Source of the DNA: Myxococcales bacterium
Lineage (GTDB): Bacteria > Myxococcota > Myxococcia > Myxococcales > Myxococcaceae
Direction of reading: 5' to 3'
Assembly (NCBI GenBank): GCA_020846875.1
Contig: JADLDB010000169.1
Coordinates: 62,001-126,000, forward strand
DNA length: 64,000 nucleotides
Shown: piece after piece, positions 1 to 8,921 of the stretch
Layout of the letters: every line of letters starts with the position of its first letter
Position numbering within the stretch: position 1 is the stretch's first letter
Position numbers and translations under genes: made by a program
The notes under the pieces: generated by a model
What the model was told of the DNA's origin: nothing
The model's database searches: none
Seen by the model: the letters and a program-made list of their open reading frames with translations, nothing else

Positions 1-2391
1 GAGCACGACCAGGGGCTTCAGGACGAAGTGCAGGGCGTAGCGGTGGCGGGCGGTGCCCTCCATCAGCCGCGCGTCGATGTAGTCGGCGATGCGGACGATG
101 ACCCGCTCGTGATCGCGGTGCTTCTTGATGAACGCCTCGCGGTTTACGGTCTGCGTCGCCCGGCCCTGCGAGTAGCGGTACACACCCACCGGGTAGTAGC
201 GCAGCGTCTCTACCTCGTGCAGCGCGAGGACGTTGTACTCCATGTCGACGTAGGCGCACCGCTCGTCGAGGCGCAGCCCCGCGCGGCGCAGCACGTCGGT
301 CCGGTAGGTGGACGTGGAGAGGAGCGGGCCCCAGCGCCGGAACCCGTAGTTGATGTCGACCATGTCGTCGATGTTGAGGCTCTGCCAGGGCGGTAGATTC
401 CCATACAGATCCTGAGGGTCCAGCCAGTCATAGCTGGGCCAGTCCTCGGTGTAGTCGGTGAGGACCACGTCGCTCGTCTCAGCTTCGAGGCGTTCCAGTT
501 GCACGTCGAGCCCGACCCAGTCGACGTAGTCGTCCGAGTCGATCACCCGGAAGTACCTGCCGCGCGCCTCGGCGAGGCCGGTGTTGACCGCCGATCCATG
601 GCCCCCGTTCTCCTTGCTCACCACCCGGACGATCCCGGCGTACCGAGCCTCGAGAGCGCGCGCGACTTCGGCCGAGCGATCGCGGCTGCCGTCATCGACG
701 ATCAAGACCTCCAGCCGATGCGCGCGCTCGCAGCGCACAATGGAGTGCACGCAGCGCTCCAACATCGTCTCCATGTTGTAGGTCGGGATCGCGATGCTGA
801 GCAGAGGGGGGCGACCGTCGGTCCTCAAGGCGCGCGGCACGGGTCGTCGCTCGATCAGCGCGAGCTCCCGGCCAATCGTCGCCTCCCAGGTCAAGAGCTT
901 CTGCGTGTGCTGTCTCGACTCGCCTGCCACCTGCAGGTACCACTCCGGCTCGCAGTGGAGCCGCTCAATGATGTCGGCAAGGGCCGCTGGCTCGCACGCG
1001 TCGGCGATCGTCCCCAGCGTAAGTGGGCGGAACTCCGTAACTGCGCCCACGTCGTTGCTGACCACCACCACCGCAGACATCGCCGCCTCCGACGACGCGA
1101 CCCCGGCGTTGTCGTAGTGGATCGGTGACAGCAGTACGCCATAGTCGGCGTAGAGCGCCGACAGATCCTCCTGAGAAAGGAAACTGCGCCGAAGCGTGAC
1201 GTTCTGGAACGGCTTGAGCGGCGCGGCCAGCGCGTCCCACGTGTCGCCATCGCCCAGGACGAGGATCTCGAGGTCGCCGAAGAAGGGCCGCCTGCTCAGC
1301 TCGAGGATCGTCCGCACCGAGACGTCCAGCGCGTAGTTCCGCTCGTTGTCCCACCTCCGCGAGATCAGGATGCGGTGCCGGTGCTCCGGGCGCCGCTCTC
1401 GATCGACGAAGACGCCCGGGTCAACGTAGTTGTGGATGATCTCATGCCGCTCGAAGGTGAAGCCCAGCAGCTCCTCGCTGCGGAGTTTCTGCCACTGCGA
1501 CACGAAGACCCACGTGGCATTGGGGTGCCGGGCGTACTTCGCCAGCGTCGCGTGCCGCCGCCGGGAGCGCTCCAGGTCGTTCCCGTCCGGGCGCCGGGGC
1601 GGCGCGAAGTACGGCCCCGACTCGCGCACCAGATCGTCGAACAACGTCTCGGCACCGTGGCAGATGAAGATGAGATGACTCTCGTCGAGCTGCAGCGCGC
1701 GGTCGAAGGCGATGGCCAGGTGCTCGTCGAAGAAGTGAACGACCACGCTCGAGAACTTCCAGCGCGACAGCAGCTCCGTCAGGCCCTGGTAGTTCGTACG
1801 GAAGACGGTAACGCCGTCGATTTCGTAGGTCGTCGGGCGCCGGTGACGGTAGGAGACGACCACCACCGGGAAGCGGTGCCCCGAACTCTGGTACCCGCGC
1901 GAGCGGGCATGCGCAAAGGTCGCCGCGTATTGGGATTGCGTCGACGGGTACAGCGGCGAGACGATGATCGAAGTCGGCGGCTGCCTCTGGAAGTGCTCGG
2001 AGAAGAGATCGTAGTCAGCTGCGACCGGTTCCAACGTTACCTGGGTCAGCAGCACCGTGCTGTGCGGGCCGATCTCCAGCTTGACCACCAACGCCTCGTT
2101 GGCTCCCTTGGGTACGACGGTTCGGGAGTTGAAGGGCACGGACGCGGACTCCTCGGGGCCGCAATCCAGCAGCAGTGCCCCAGATCCCCCGGCCGTGACG
2201 GCCCCTTTCACCGTGACGAGCAGGTTTCCGCCCCACGTTCGACACGCCGACGGCACGCTGAGCGGCACCCAATGGCGCGCGGAGGTGGCGTTCGTGAACT
2301 CGGTACCCGCTGCGCCCTTCTTCCATCGAACCGAGTTCTGTTCGTCGTCCGGAGAAAGAGAAAGCTGCACCCGCGGGGGTCGTGACGCCAT
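1..2391 (-). CDS. Bifunctional GT4-GT2 glycosyltransferase, 3' end outside window
   Basis: Open from an ATG at 2391 (protein begins MASRPPRVQLSLSP) through base 1 with no stop, giving at least 797 residues. The first ~110 residues look like an extra beta-rich domain. Residues ~120-490 resemble a GT4/GT-B glycosyltransferase. The C-terminal third is a GT2/GT-A domain with IAIPTYN, LIVDDGS, ENGGHGSAVNTGL and a DxD-like IDSDD. It aligns along its length with the next gene upstream, including the STSTYRT and YVDMEY stretches, so the two are tandem paralogues. The likely role is building a cell-surface polysaccharide from nucleotide sugars at the cytoplasmic membrane. Donor and acceptor cannot be told from sequence. 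Start is 89 bases after the stop of the upstream paralogue, consistent with one transcript. Confidence 0.88.
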   Translation of the reverse strand, partial: MASRPPRVQLSLSPDDEQNSVRWKKGAAGTEFTNATSARHWVPLSVPSACRTWGGNLLVTVKGAVTAGGSGALLLDCGPEESASVPFNSRTVVPKGANEALVVKLEIGPHSTVLLTQVTLEPVAADYDLFSEHFQRQPPTSIIVSPLYPSTQSQYAATFAHARSRGYQSSGHRFPVVVVSYRHRRPTTYEIDGVTVFRTNYQGLTELLSRWKFSSVVVHFFDEHLAIAFDRALQLDESHLIFICHGAETLFDDLVRESGPYFAPPRRPDGNDLERSRRRHATLAKYARHPNATWVFVSQWQKLRSEELLGFTFERHEIIHNYVDPGVFVDRERRPEHRHRILISRRWDNERNYALDVSVRTILELSRRPFFGDLEILVLGDGDTWDALAAPLKPFQNVTLRRSFLSQEDLSALYADYGVLLSPIHYDNAGVASSEAAMSAVVVVSNDVGAVTEFRPLTLGTIADACEPAALADIIERLHCEPEWYLQVAGESRQHTQKLLTWEATIGRELALIERRPVPRALRTDGRPPLLSIAIPTYNMETMLERCVHSIVRCERAHRLEVLIVDDGSRDRSAEVARALEARYAGIVRVVSKENGGHGSAVNTGLAEARGRYFRVIDSDDYVDWVGLDVQLERLEAETSDVVLTDYTEDWPSYDWLDPQDLYGNLPPWQSLNIDDMVDINYGFRRWGPLLSTSTYRTDVLRRAGLRLDERCAYVDMEYNVLALHEVETLRYYPVGVYRYSQGRATQTVNREAFIKKHRDHERVIVRIADYIDARLMEGTARHRYALHFVLKPLVVL

Positions 2392-2480
2392 TGCGCCTAT
2401 TCGATTACCCCGTCGGCCCCGGCGTGTCACGCGTTGTGGGCTGGTGTGCCCGTTGGAGCGCGGACCTCGAGGCGGAGTGG

Positions 2481-4703
2481 CTAACGCCCGCGCTGGTAGA
2501 AGCGCAGTACCCCGGCCGGCAGGACATAGCGGACGAGCTCCCGGGCGATCGCGCGAGGGCTTCTGTGTGGCTCGCCGCGGAGCCGCTCGACCAGCGTCGT
2601 GGGCAGCACCGCCTTCAGCGTCCCGGTGGCGGCGGCGCGAAGCCCCTGCCGGGGTCGTCCCAGGGGCCTGCCCTGAAAGAAGGCATAGCCGGCGAGCGCA
2701 GCCTCAAAGGCCTTGAGCTCGGCCGGCCGCCGCACGAGCTCGCGCAGAACGTCGACGTGCGCCTCGATGAGCGCGAGGAGGACTCGATCGATGACATACC
2801 GGCGCTTCGCTTCGGAAAGCGGGGCGTCACGCACGAAGTCGCAGAGCCGGAAGATCACCGCCTCGTGCTGCTTGTAGCGGCGCGAGAAGCTCTGGGCGCT
2901 GACGCTCTGGGCTGTCGAGCCCAGGCTGTAGCGGTACACGTCGAGGCCGAGGTACTTGAGCGTCTCGACGTGCTCCAGGCCCAGGGTGCAGTACTCCATG
3001 TCGACGTACGCGGACCGTTCGCTCAGGGACAGGCGTGCCTTCCGGAGCAGCTCGGTACGGAAGGTGGACGTCGAAAGGATTGGGCCCCAGCTGGTGAGGC
3101 CGTAGACCGGGTCGGTGAGGGTGTCGAACCAACAGGTCCCGCCGACGGTGAGGCGGCCGAAGAGCTCCACGGGCCGGGGCGTGGCCGAGTCGTCCGTCAC
3201 CTCGGCGTAGTCGGTGAGCAGCAGATCGGTCGCTTCCCGCGGCAATTGGGCGAGCTGGCCAGCAAAGGCGTGCGAGTCGACCCAGTCGTCGGCGTCCACC
3301 ACCCGGAAGTAGCGCCCCCGAGCGTCCCTCAGCCCGGTGTTGACCGCGCCGCCGTGCCCCCTGTTTTCCTGAGTGATGACTCGCACCACCTGGGGCCACC
3401 GGTTCCCGAGGGACGACGCGACGGCCCCTGTATGATCGGTCGATCCGTCGTCGACGATCAGCACCTCGAGGCTGTTCGGAGGCGCCAGTCGAACGAGGGA
3501 CTCCACGCAGCGCGCGAGCTGGTGACCGGCGTTGTACGCGGGGACGGTCACCGTCAGCAGCGGGGCCGTGCTCCTGAGGGTCTGCGCTTGCGCCGGGGTC
3601 GCCGAAAGAAGACCCAGCTCCCGCTCGGTGACGATCTCGGGAGCACAGGCGCCGAGGACGTGCTTCGCGAGCCCCCTGGTCGCCGCCGCGAAGCGTTCGG
3701 GTGATCTCACCAGGGACTCGATGGCGTTCGCCCAGGCGAGCGGATCCTCACTCTCGGCGATGAGGCCCGGGTTGGCGGGAAAGAACTGCGTCGTACCGCC
3801 ACTCGCCGGAGTGAGTACGGCGAGACCCGCGGCGGCGGCCTGACAGGCGCGAAGGCCCTGAAGGGGTGCACGCCCCGGGAGCACGGCGATGCCCCGGTCG
3901 CCCAGGAGGCCGGCCAGCTCTGAAGGGCCGGCGTTCTTGCGCTCGGCCCGCACGTTCTTGAGGTGCGAGAGCGGGCTGAGCAACTCGGTGTGCTTCAGCC
4001 CGTCACCCACCAACAGCACGTCGAGGCGCTCAAAGTCAGAACGCCTCGAGAGCGCGAGGAGGGTCTGCACGAAGACGTCCACGCCGTGGCGGCGCTCGTC
4101 GGCGAAGCGCCCGAAGAAGACCAGCCGAGTCCGCGCCAGGGGAGATTTCTCTACAGCGCGGAACACCCGGTCGACGGCCACGGGGATCACCGTGGCCCGC
4201 TCAAACCGAAGGCTGAGGAGCTGCTCCGCGCGCGACTGGTGCCAGTGCGAGCGAAAGACCCAGTCGACCCGGGGATCGGCTGCGAAGCGGCCCCACGAGA
4301 GACCGCGGGCGTCGTCGCGTGGGGCGACCGTCGGGCGAGTGAAGTAGGGGCGGGCGAAGTCGAACGTCTCGGCGAAGAGCGCGTCGTGTCCGCAGTAGAC
4401 CGTGACGGGCGTCGCCTGACAGCGCCAACCACGGTCGATCACGTGCGCGACTCGTTCGTCGAAGCCGAACACGACGATGCGATCGAACGCCTGCTCGCTG
4501 AGCAGCCCAGCGAGCTCTGCTGCGCGCTCGCGCGACACACCATCCCAGGCGAAGAGGTGCACGGAGTGCCCCCGAGCGCGCCAAGCCATGATGGACGAGT
4601 GCACCGCGGCGCCCCGCACCGGATCGGCGGCCGTAGGGTACGCCCGGGTGATGACCAGCACGTCCATGGGAGTCCCCGTAGGCATCAGACCCAGCGAAGT
4701 CAA
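2481..4703 (-). CDS. Bifunctional GT4-GT2 glycosyltransferase
   Basis: 740 residues as drawn. The native start may be Met7 or Met13 (MDVLVITRAYP), where the Rossmann-like first strand begins. Residues ~13-365 form a GT4/GT-B-like half (FFGRFADERRHGVDVF, LLVGDG). Residues ~381-600 are a GT2/GT-A half with VTVPAYN, VDDGS at 417-421, ENRGHGGAVNTGL, and a DADDW metal-binding motif at 470-474. The last ~140 residues are Arg/Leu-rich and may be a membrane-associated tail. The fusion suggests two successive sugar transfers by one polypeptide, an inference. It is divergent from the plus-strand glycosyltransferase at 4736, only 32 bases away, so both promoters must overlap the 5' ends of the genes. 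Confidence 0.9.
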   Translation of the reverse strand: MTSLGLMPTGTPMDVLVITRAYPTAADPVRGAAVHSSIMAWRARGHSVHLFAWDGVSRERAAELAGLLSEQAFDRIVVFGFDERVAHVIDRGWRCQATPVTVYCGHDALFAETFDFARPYFTRPTVAPRDDARGLSWGRFAADPRVDWVFRSHWHQSRAEQLLSLRFERATVIPVAVDRVFRAVEKSPLARTRLVFFGRFADERRHGVDVFVQTLLALSRRSDFERLDVLLVGDGLKHTELLSPLSHLKNVRAERKNAGPSELAGLLGDRGIAVLPGRAPLQGLRACQAAAAGLAVLTPASGGTTQFFPANPGLIAESEDPLAWANAIESLVRSPERFAAATRGLAKHVLGACAPEIVTERELGLLSATPAQAQTLRSTAPLLTVTVPAYNAGHQLARCVESLVRLAPPNSLEVLIVDDGSTDHTGAVASSLGNRWPQVVRVITQENRGHGGAVNTGLRDARGRYFRVVDADDWVDSHAFAGQLAQLPREATDLLLTDYAEVTDDSATPRPVELFGRLTVGGTCWFDTLTDPVYGLTSWGPILSTSTFRTELLRKARLSLSERSAYVDMEYCTLGLEHVETLKYLGLDVYRYSLGSTAQSVSAQSFSRRYKQHEAVIFRLCDFVRDAPLSEAKRRYVIDRVLLALIEAHVDVLRELVRRPAELKAFEAALAGYAFFQGRPLGRPRQGLRAAATGTLKAVLPTTLVERLRGEPHRSPRAIARELVRYVLPAGVLRFYQRGR

Positions 4704-4735
4704 CGCGTCGCCGCCGGACGTGCTACGCAGCGCGC

Positions 4736-5638
4736 GTGGGCACGCCGCTGGTCGCGATCATCACCCGCACGAAGGGCCGCCCGCGCTTCCTGGCGCGCGC
4801 GATCGAGAGTGTGCTGAGTCAGGGCATGCGTGATTGGGTGCACGTGATCGTCAACGACGGGGGCGATCCGGAGCCGGTGGATCGAGAGGTCGATGTTGCG
4901 GCCTCCCGGTACGGCGGCCGGGCGCAGGTGGTGCACCTGGAGCAGGCGCTGGGGCGCGGCGGGGCGGCCAATGCTGGCGTCGCTGCGAGCAAGTCACGGC
5001 TGCTCGTCTTCCACGACGATGACGACACCTGGGCTCCGAGGTTTCTCGAGCGCGCGGTGTCGGCGTGGAGGGACTCGGGCGAGAAGGGCGTGGTGACCCG
5101 CAGCGAGCGCGTGATCGAGCGCCTCGAGGGTGAGCGCCTCGTGGAGGTCCGGCGTGAGCCGTTCTTCCCGGAGCTCGAGGCCGTCGCCCTGGAGCGTTTG
5201 GCGCGTGACAATTGCTTCGTGAACCTCGCCTTCCTTCTGGAGCGGCAGGCGTTCGAGGCTGTGGGCCCATTCGACAGCGAACTCGCGCTCTATGAAGACT
5301 GGGACTTCAACCTGCGATTCCTGCTCCGGTACGACGTCGTCGTCGTACCGGAGGTGCTGGCGCACTATCACCTCCGGGAGACGGCGAGTGGGGCGGCGAG
5401 CAACTCCTTCGCCCAGGAGCGGAAGCGGGTCGCGGCGGTGCGCGCGCGCCTGGTGAACCGCTGGTTGCGCAACCCTGACGGCCAGGCCGTGGGACTGCTC
5501 ATGGCGCTGGGACCTACGCTCGACGCGGTAGACGTCGTGCGCACGAGGGTAGACAAGTTGTTCAATCTGCTCCATGGCGCGCGGCGGCGCTTCCCCCTGC
5601 GGCAACTCGAGTCGTGGCTGGGGGCAGGAGATGATTGA
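4736..5638 (+). CDS. Family 2 glycosyltransferase
   Basis: 300 residues from a GTG start, a single GT-A domain. It has the N-terminal VAIITRTKGRPRFLARAIES strand-helix, NDGG in place of the usual DDGS, a GGAANAGV segment, and the FHDDDD acidic metal/nucleotide-binding motif near residue 95. ALYEDWDFNLR near residue 185 is the usual GT2 acceptor-side ED motif. No membrane segment is evident. It probably adds one sugar in the same polysaccharide pathway as its divergent GT4-GT2 neighbours. It ends 21 bases before the stop of the convergent flavoprotein gene. No clear Shine-Dalgarno precedes the GTG, so the start is moderately certain. Confidence 0.88.
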   Translation: MGTPLVAIITRTKGRPRFLARAIESVLSQGMRDWVHVIVNDGGDPEPVDREVDVAASRYGGRAQVVHLEQALGRGGAANAGVAASKSRLLVFHDDDDTWAPRFLERAVSAWRDSGEKGVVTRSERVIERLEGERLVEVRREPFFPELEAVALERLARDNCFVNLAFLLERQAFEAVGPFDSELALYEDWDFNLRFLLRYDVVVVPEVLAHYHLRETASGAASNSFAQERKRVAAVRARLVNRWLRNPDGQAVGLLMALGPTLDAVDVVRTRVDKLFNLLHGARRRFPLRQLESWLGAGDD

Positions 5639-5659
5639 GGGCTTGCGTCCTGACCCGCC

Positions 5660-6946
5660 TCAGCGCTCCAGGGGCCAGGCCTTCGCGAGGCCCAGCTTCG
5701 TCGCGAGCGCCCGCGCCTCGATGATGTTGTCCTCGATGCTGCAGTACGTCCACGAGCCGTACCGGCCGATGGAGTGGACACCGTTTGACGCGAGCTCCGC
5801 CTTTGCGCGCGCCAACTCGGAGTTGGAGCGCTGCGTGATGTGCACGTACGCCGGGTTCATCACCACCGAGTGTTCGGCGACGAGCTGCTGCGTGGTGATG
5901 ACGCCGTCCCGCCTGAGGCCGTCCAGCACGAGGTCGCGCGTCTTCGCCACGTCGATGGTCGCGTCGCGGGGAAAGCCGACCTCGACGTACAGGCTCATGC
6001 GGGGGCCGTCGAAGATGTTGTCGTAGAAGCCGATCCGGTAGAAGGGCAGCGATCGATCCGGGAAGTAGACCCAGTGCACGTCCTTCGGGCCCTTCCCGTC
6101 GAAGCCTAAGTTGAACACCAGCACCTGGTTCCAGGTCCACGTGTCGTCGACAGGCTTGCCACACAGCTTCAAGAGCGCAGGGAAGGGCGCCGAGGTGACC
6201 AGCCGCTCGAAGCGGTACTCGTCCTTCGCGGTGCGGACGATCTTCTTCTCGAGGTCGATGGACTGGGCGCCTTCGCCCAGGTGAATGGCCGACGGCTCCA
6301 CCTCGCTGGCCAGCGCCTTCACGTACTCGATGGCGCCGCCCGCCGGGTAGGTGAACGTCGCGTTGTACGACGCGTTGTCCGCCTGCTTCATGTTGCGGAC
6401 GATGTCGGTGAGATCCGCGTACGGGAAGAACCGCCCCATCGCGTCGCGGTCGAGCTGCGCTAGGTCCGTCGCGTACAGCTTCTCGTTGTACGGAATGAGG
6501 AACTTCTCGGCGATGGAGCGCCCGAAGCGCGCGTACAGCATCTCCTTGAAGTTACCTTCCGGCTGCTGCGGCATGCCCGGCGCGCGCGCGAAGTAGAGAT
6601 CGTGCAGGCAGTCGATGAACTCCGCTTGCGGCAGTTGGTGGATGTTCTTCTGGAACGGGAAGTCGATCTGCCGGCCCGCGTAGGAGATGAACGACTTCTT
6701 CAGCACCGTGCGGATCTCCTGCCCCGGCATGCGCGCGCGCAGCCACGCCTCGATCTCCGGCCGCTTGAAGTGGAAGAAGTGCCCCGAGTAGTCCCACACG
6801 AAGCCGGCCTGCTTCACCGTCTTGCAGTAGCCGCCGATCTCGCTGTCGCGCTCGAGGATGACGACGTCGCCGCCCTTGCCGAGCGCGGCGGCGGTGGTGA
6901 GCCCCGAGATGCCCGCGCCGAGGATGATGGTGTCCACCTGCTTCAT
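5660..6946 (-). CDS. FAD-dependent UDP-galactopyranose mutase/amine-oxidase-like protein
   Basis: 428 residues from ATG 6946 (MKQVDTIILGAGISG). I chose this over an upstream ATG because the dinucleotide-binding fold starts immediately. The N-terminus carries the FAD Rossmann motif GAGISG and ILERDSEIGGYC. FPFQKNI and EKFLIPYNEKLYATDL resemble UDP-galactopyranose mutase and protoporphyrinogen-oxidase-like enzymes found in polysaccharide clusters. A sugar-nucleotide isomerase or oxidoreductase role in the adjacent glycan locus is likely, but the substrate is not fixed by sequence. It lies 31 bases downstream of the fic gene on the same strand and may be read through from it. Confidence 0.82.
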   Translation of the reverse strand: MKQVDTIILGAGISGLTTAAALGKGGDVVILERDSEIGGYCKTVKQAGFVWDYSGHFFHFKRPEIEAWLRARMPGQEIRTVLKKSFISYAGRQIDFPFQKNIHQLPQAEFIDCLHDLYFARAPGMPQQPEGNFKEMLYARFGRSIAEKFLIPYNEKLYATDLAQLDRDAMGRFFPYADLTDIVRNMKQADNASYNATFTYPAGGAIEYVKALASEVEPSAIHLGEGAQSIDLEKKIVRTAKDEYRFERLVTSAPFPALLKLCGKPVDDTWTWNQVLVFNLGFDGKGPKDVHWVYFPDRSLPFYRIGFYDNIFDGPRMSLYVEVGFPRDATIDVAKTRDLVLDGLRRDGVITTQQLVAEHSVVMNPAYVHITQRSNSELARAKAELASNGVHSIGRYGSWTYCSIEDNIIEARALATKLGLAKAWPLER

Positions 6947-6977
6947 GGGGGCTGTCTCGCTGGCTGGAAGCCCGGGG

Positions 6978-8327
6978 TCAAGTCTGCTTCCATGCCTCGA
7001 ACTCGGAGGGCCGCAGCCCATATCGCGCGAAGTTGCCGTCGTGCAGGCCGTGCACCTCCGCGCGGGCGGCGTTGATGAAGGCGCGCTGGTCCTCCACAGC
7101 GATGTGCTCCCGGGCGAAGCCTTCGAGCTTCGAGCCGAGGCGCCCCGCCGGCACCTGGCTTCGGACCACGTCGGCGATGAGTGCCCGGAGCTGGGCGCGG
7201 TACCGCAGTCGGAGCGGATCGGGTTCCCCCAGCGATGAGCGCACCAGGCCGAGCCGTGCAGCAGATCGCTCGTAGGCCCAGGAGAGCAGGTCCCGCAGCG
7301 GCTCGATGCGCCGGTGCTCGTACAGCACCAGGTAGCTCTTCATCAGCAGGTCCCCTGGCACGTCGGCGAACGACAGCGGCACCAGGTTCTCGATGATGAA
7401 GGGTAGGTTCGCGGCCAGGCGCGCCGTGCGCTTGTTCCCGTCGATGAACGGCTGCAAATAGGGCAGGTGCGCCAGCAGGAACAGCGACGTCTCGAACGGG
7501 TCCGCGATGGCGACCGCGGTCCGAACGAGCTGCCGGAAGCAGTCGTCGATGACCTGTGGGTTGGCGAGCGGAACGTAGGTGCTGCTGCTGATCTGCACCG
7601 GGGTGCTCCGCAGCCGTCCCTCGTCCAGGGGATCGGCCACGAGGTTCTCCAGCAGCAGCGCGTGGATGGCCTTCAGCGTGCGCTCGTCGATCGCCGCCAC
7701 CATCGGCTCGGCGACGAGAAACTCGATCGCCGCTTTGTGGTTGAGCAGCATCTGCGTCTCGACCAGCGGCTTTCCTTCGGCTTCCGCGCCGCTCTTCAGC
7801 AGGCGCTCCGTATCGAGCAGCGAATAGGTATTCCCTTCGAGGCGTGACGAGTTCCAGCTCAGATCCAGCAGGAAGCGCTCGAGGACGTGGCGGACGTATG
7901 TGCCCGCGGGCTGGTGCTCCTCAGGCGTCTTTCCCAGCGCCGCCAGGCGGGCACGCGTCTCAGCCGGCAGGTACCACGTCGCGCCGGGCTCGTACTCGTC
8001 CAGAAACGCGCGCACGTAGCCCACGGGCGGCCTTCCCGCGACGGGACCCGCGACCAGGCCCAGGGCTGCGATGCTCTCGGGCGACAGAGGGACCGGGCTC
8101 GACGGCTCCTCGGCCCGCTGGGCGCGCGCGAAGTAGCGCCGATTCCTCGTGGCCCCCTCAAACCGGATGAGCCCCTCCTTCTCCATCGCTCGCAGGATGC
8201 GAAGGAATGGCTGCCCAGCGACCGCCCCCACCCCCCTCTCCAGGTCCAAGCGACTCAACCCAGATGCTTGAATTTCCAGGACTCGCAAGATGCGTGAGCG
8301 AACGCTCTCATTCATTCGCTTATTCAT
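6978..8327 (-). CDS. Fic family protein with N-terminal winged helix and degenerate active-site motif
   Basis: 449 residues. Residues ~5-66 form a winged-helix-like DNA-binding segment (LRILRAMEKEGLIRF). Residues 160-166, SSRLEGN, match the inhibitory (S/T)xxxE(G/N) helix, here N-terminal to the Fic core (class II arrangement). The Fic motif at residues 292-303 reads QPFIDGNKRTAR, so the catalytic His of HPFxxGN is Gln. Canonical Fic enzymes transfer AMP to a target hydroxyl, so classical activity is doubtful here. Related Fic proteins with Gln at this place are, to my knowledge, not unique. The start lies inside a TTCA tetranucleotide repeat. The next in-frame ATG is at 8315. The gene is divergent from the vapC-like gene, so autoregulation through the winged helix is plausible. 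Confidence 0.9.
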   Translation of the reverse strand: MNKRMNESVRSRILRVLEIQASGLSRLDLERGVGAVAGQPFLRILRAMEKEGLIRFEGATRNRRYFARAQRAEEPSSPVPLSPESIAALGLVAGPVAGRPPVGYVRAFLDEYEPGATWYLPAETRARLAALGKTPEEHQPAGTYVRHVLERFLLDLSWNSSRLEGNTYSLLDTERLLKSGAEAEGKPLVETQMLLNHKAAIEFLVAEPMVAAIDERTLKAIHALLLENLVADPLDEGRLRSTPVQISSSTYVPLANPQVIDDCFRQLVRTAVAIADPFETSLFLLAHLPYLQPFIDGNKRTARLAANLPFIIENLVPLSFADVPGDLLMKSYLVLYEHRRIEPLRDLLSWAYERSAARLGLVRSSLGEPDPLRLRYRAQLRALIADVVRSQVPAGRLGSKLEGFAREHIAVEDQRAFINAARAEVHGLHDGNFARYGLRPSEFEAWKQT

Positions 8328-8503
8328 TCATTCATTCATATCGGGGAAGGAGTCCCCTGGGAAGTGCCGCCCGGGGCGAGGGTGGGTGGACCCCCGGCTT
8401 CTTCGCCGAGCTGCGCCGCAGCGATCCAGAGCTCGAGGCGGCCGTCGAGGAGCTGACCGCCACGCTCGAGCGGAAGAGCCGCAAGGGACCGCCGCCCCTG
8501 TGA
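8264..8503 (+). CDS. Possible VapB-like antitoxin, 5' end uncertain
   Basis: A reading frame that ends in a TGA overlapping the GTG of the PIN-domain gene (GTGA). Only the last ~40 residues (from GWTPGFFAELRR) look like a protein, an acidic/helical tail of the kind seen at antitoxin C-termini. Drawn from ATG 8264 it would be 79 residues and overlap the divergent fic gene by 64 bases. Between the TTCA repeat and the convincing part there is no ATG, GTG or TTG, only a CTG at 8357. Either an unusual start is used or the antitoxin has lost its 5' end. The overlap with the downstream toxin is the main reason for listing it. Confidence 0.35.
   Translation: MLEFPGLARCVSERSHSFAYSFIHSYRGRSPLGSAARGEGGWTPGFFAELRRSDPELEAAVEELTATLERKSRKGPPPL
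8323..8338. repeat. TTCA tetranucleotide repeat (4 units) covering the fic start
   Basis: Four perfect TTCA units, preceded by two looser TTCATTC copies at 8308-8317. On the minus strand this gives four ATG codons at 8339, 8335, 8331 and 8327. The first three each open a three-codon frame (Met-Asn-Glu) that stops at once at TGA or TAA. Only 8327 reads into Fic. Confidence 0.9.
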
Positions 8504-8907
8504 GCTGGGTGCTGGATACCAACGTGGTGGCCGCGGTGATGCGCGGCGACGAGGCCGTCCTCTCCGCCCTGGAGCGCGTCCGGAGAGATCGCGTGCGGAT
8601 CCCCGAGCCCGTGTTCGCCGAGCTGGCCTACTGGATCGCCCGGCTGGCGCCCTCGCGTCGGCGCGCGCTCCTCGAGTCGCGGCTGGCGCTGGTGCGATCG
8701 GAGCTGGCGAGCGCGGCGTGGACCGAGGAAGTGAGTGACACCTTCGGCGCCATCAAGGCCGAGCTGGAGCGGAGAGGTCTGCGGCTCGAGGACTTCGACG
8801 TGGCGATCGCGGCACACGCCGTCGCATCAGGCGCGACCCTGGTGACGTCGAACGTGAAGCACCTGCGCCGAGTCGAAGGGCTGCGCTGCGAGACGTGGGG
8901 GAAGTGA
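8500..8907 (+). CDS. VapC-type PIN-domain ribonuclease toxin
   Basis: 135 residues from a GTG at 8500 that overlaps the upstream stop codon. The PIN fold's acidic residues are visible: Asp in WVLDTNVVAAVM near the N-terminus, Glu in IPEPVFAELAYW, Asp in LEDFDVAIAAHA, and the late LVTSNVKHLRRVEGL segment that normally holds the fourth acidic or Ser/Asn residue. Length and motif order match VapC toxins, which cut tRNA or rRNA in a Mg2+-dependent way until neutralised by VapB. The partner upstream is doubtful. The gene is convergent with the helicase at 8965, with a likely shared terminator between them. Confidence 0.85.
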   Translation: MSWVLDTNVVAAVMRGDEAVLSALERVRRDRVRIPEPVFAELAYWIARLAPSRRRALLESRLALVRSELASAAWTEEVSDTFGAIKAELERRGLRLEDFDVAIAAHAVASGATLVTSNVKHLRRVEGLRCETWGK

Positions 8908-8921
8908 AGTTCCGGGTCTGC

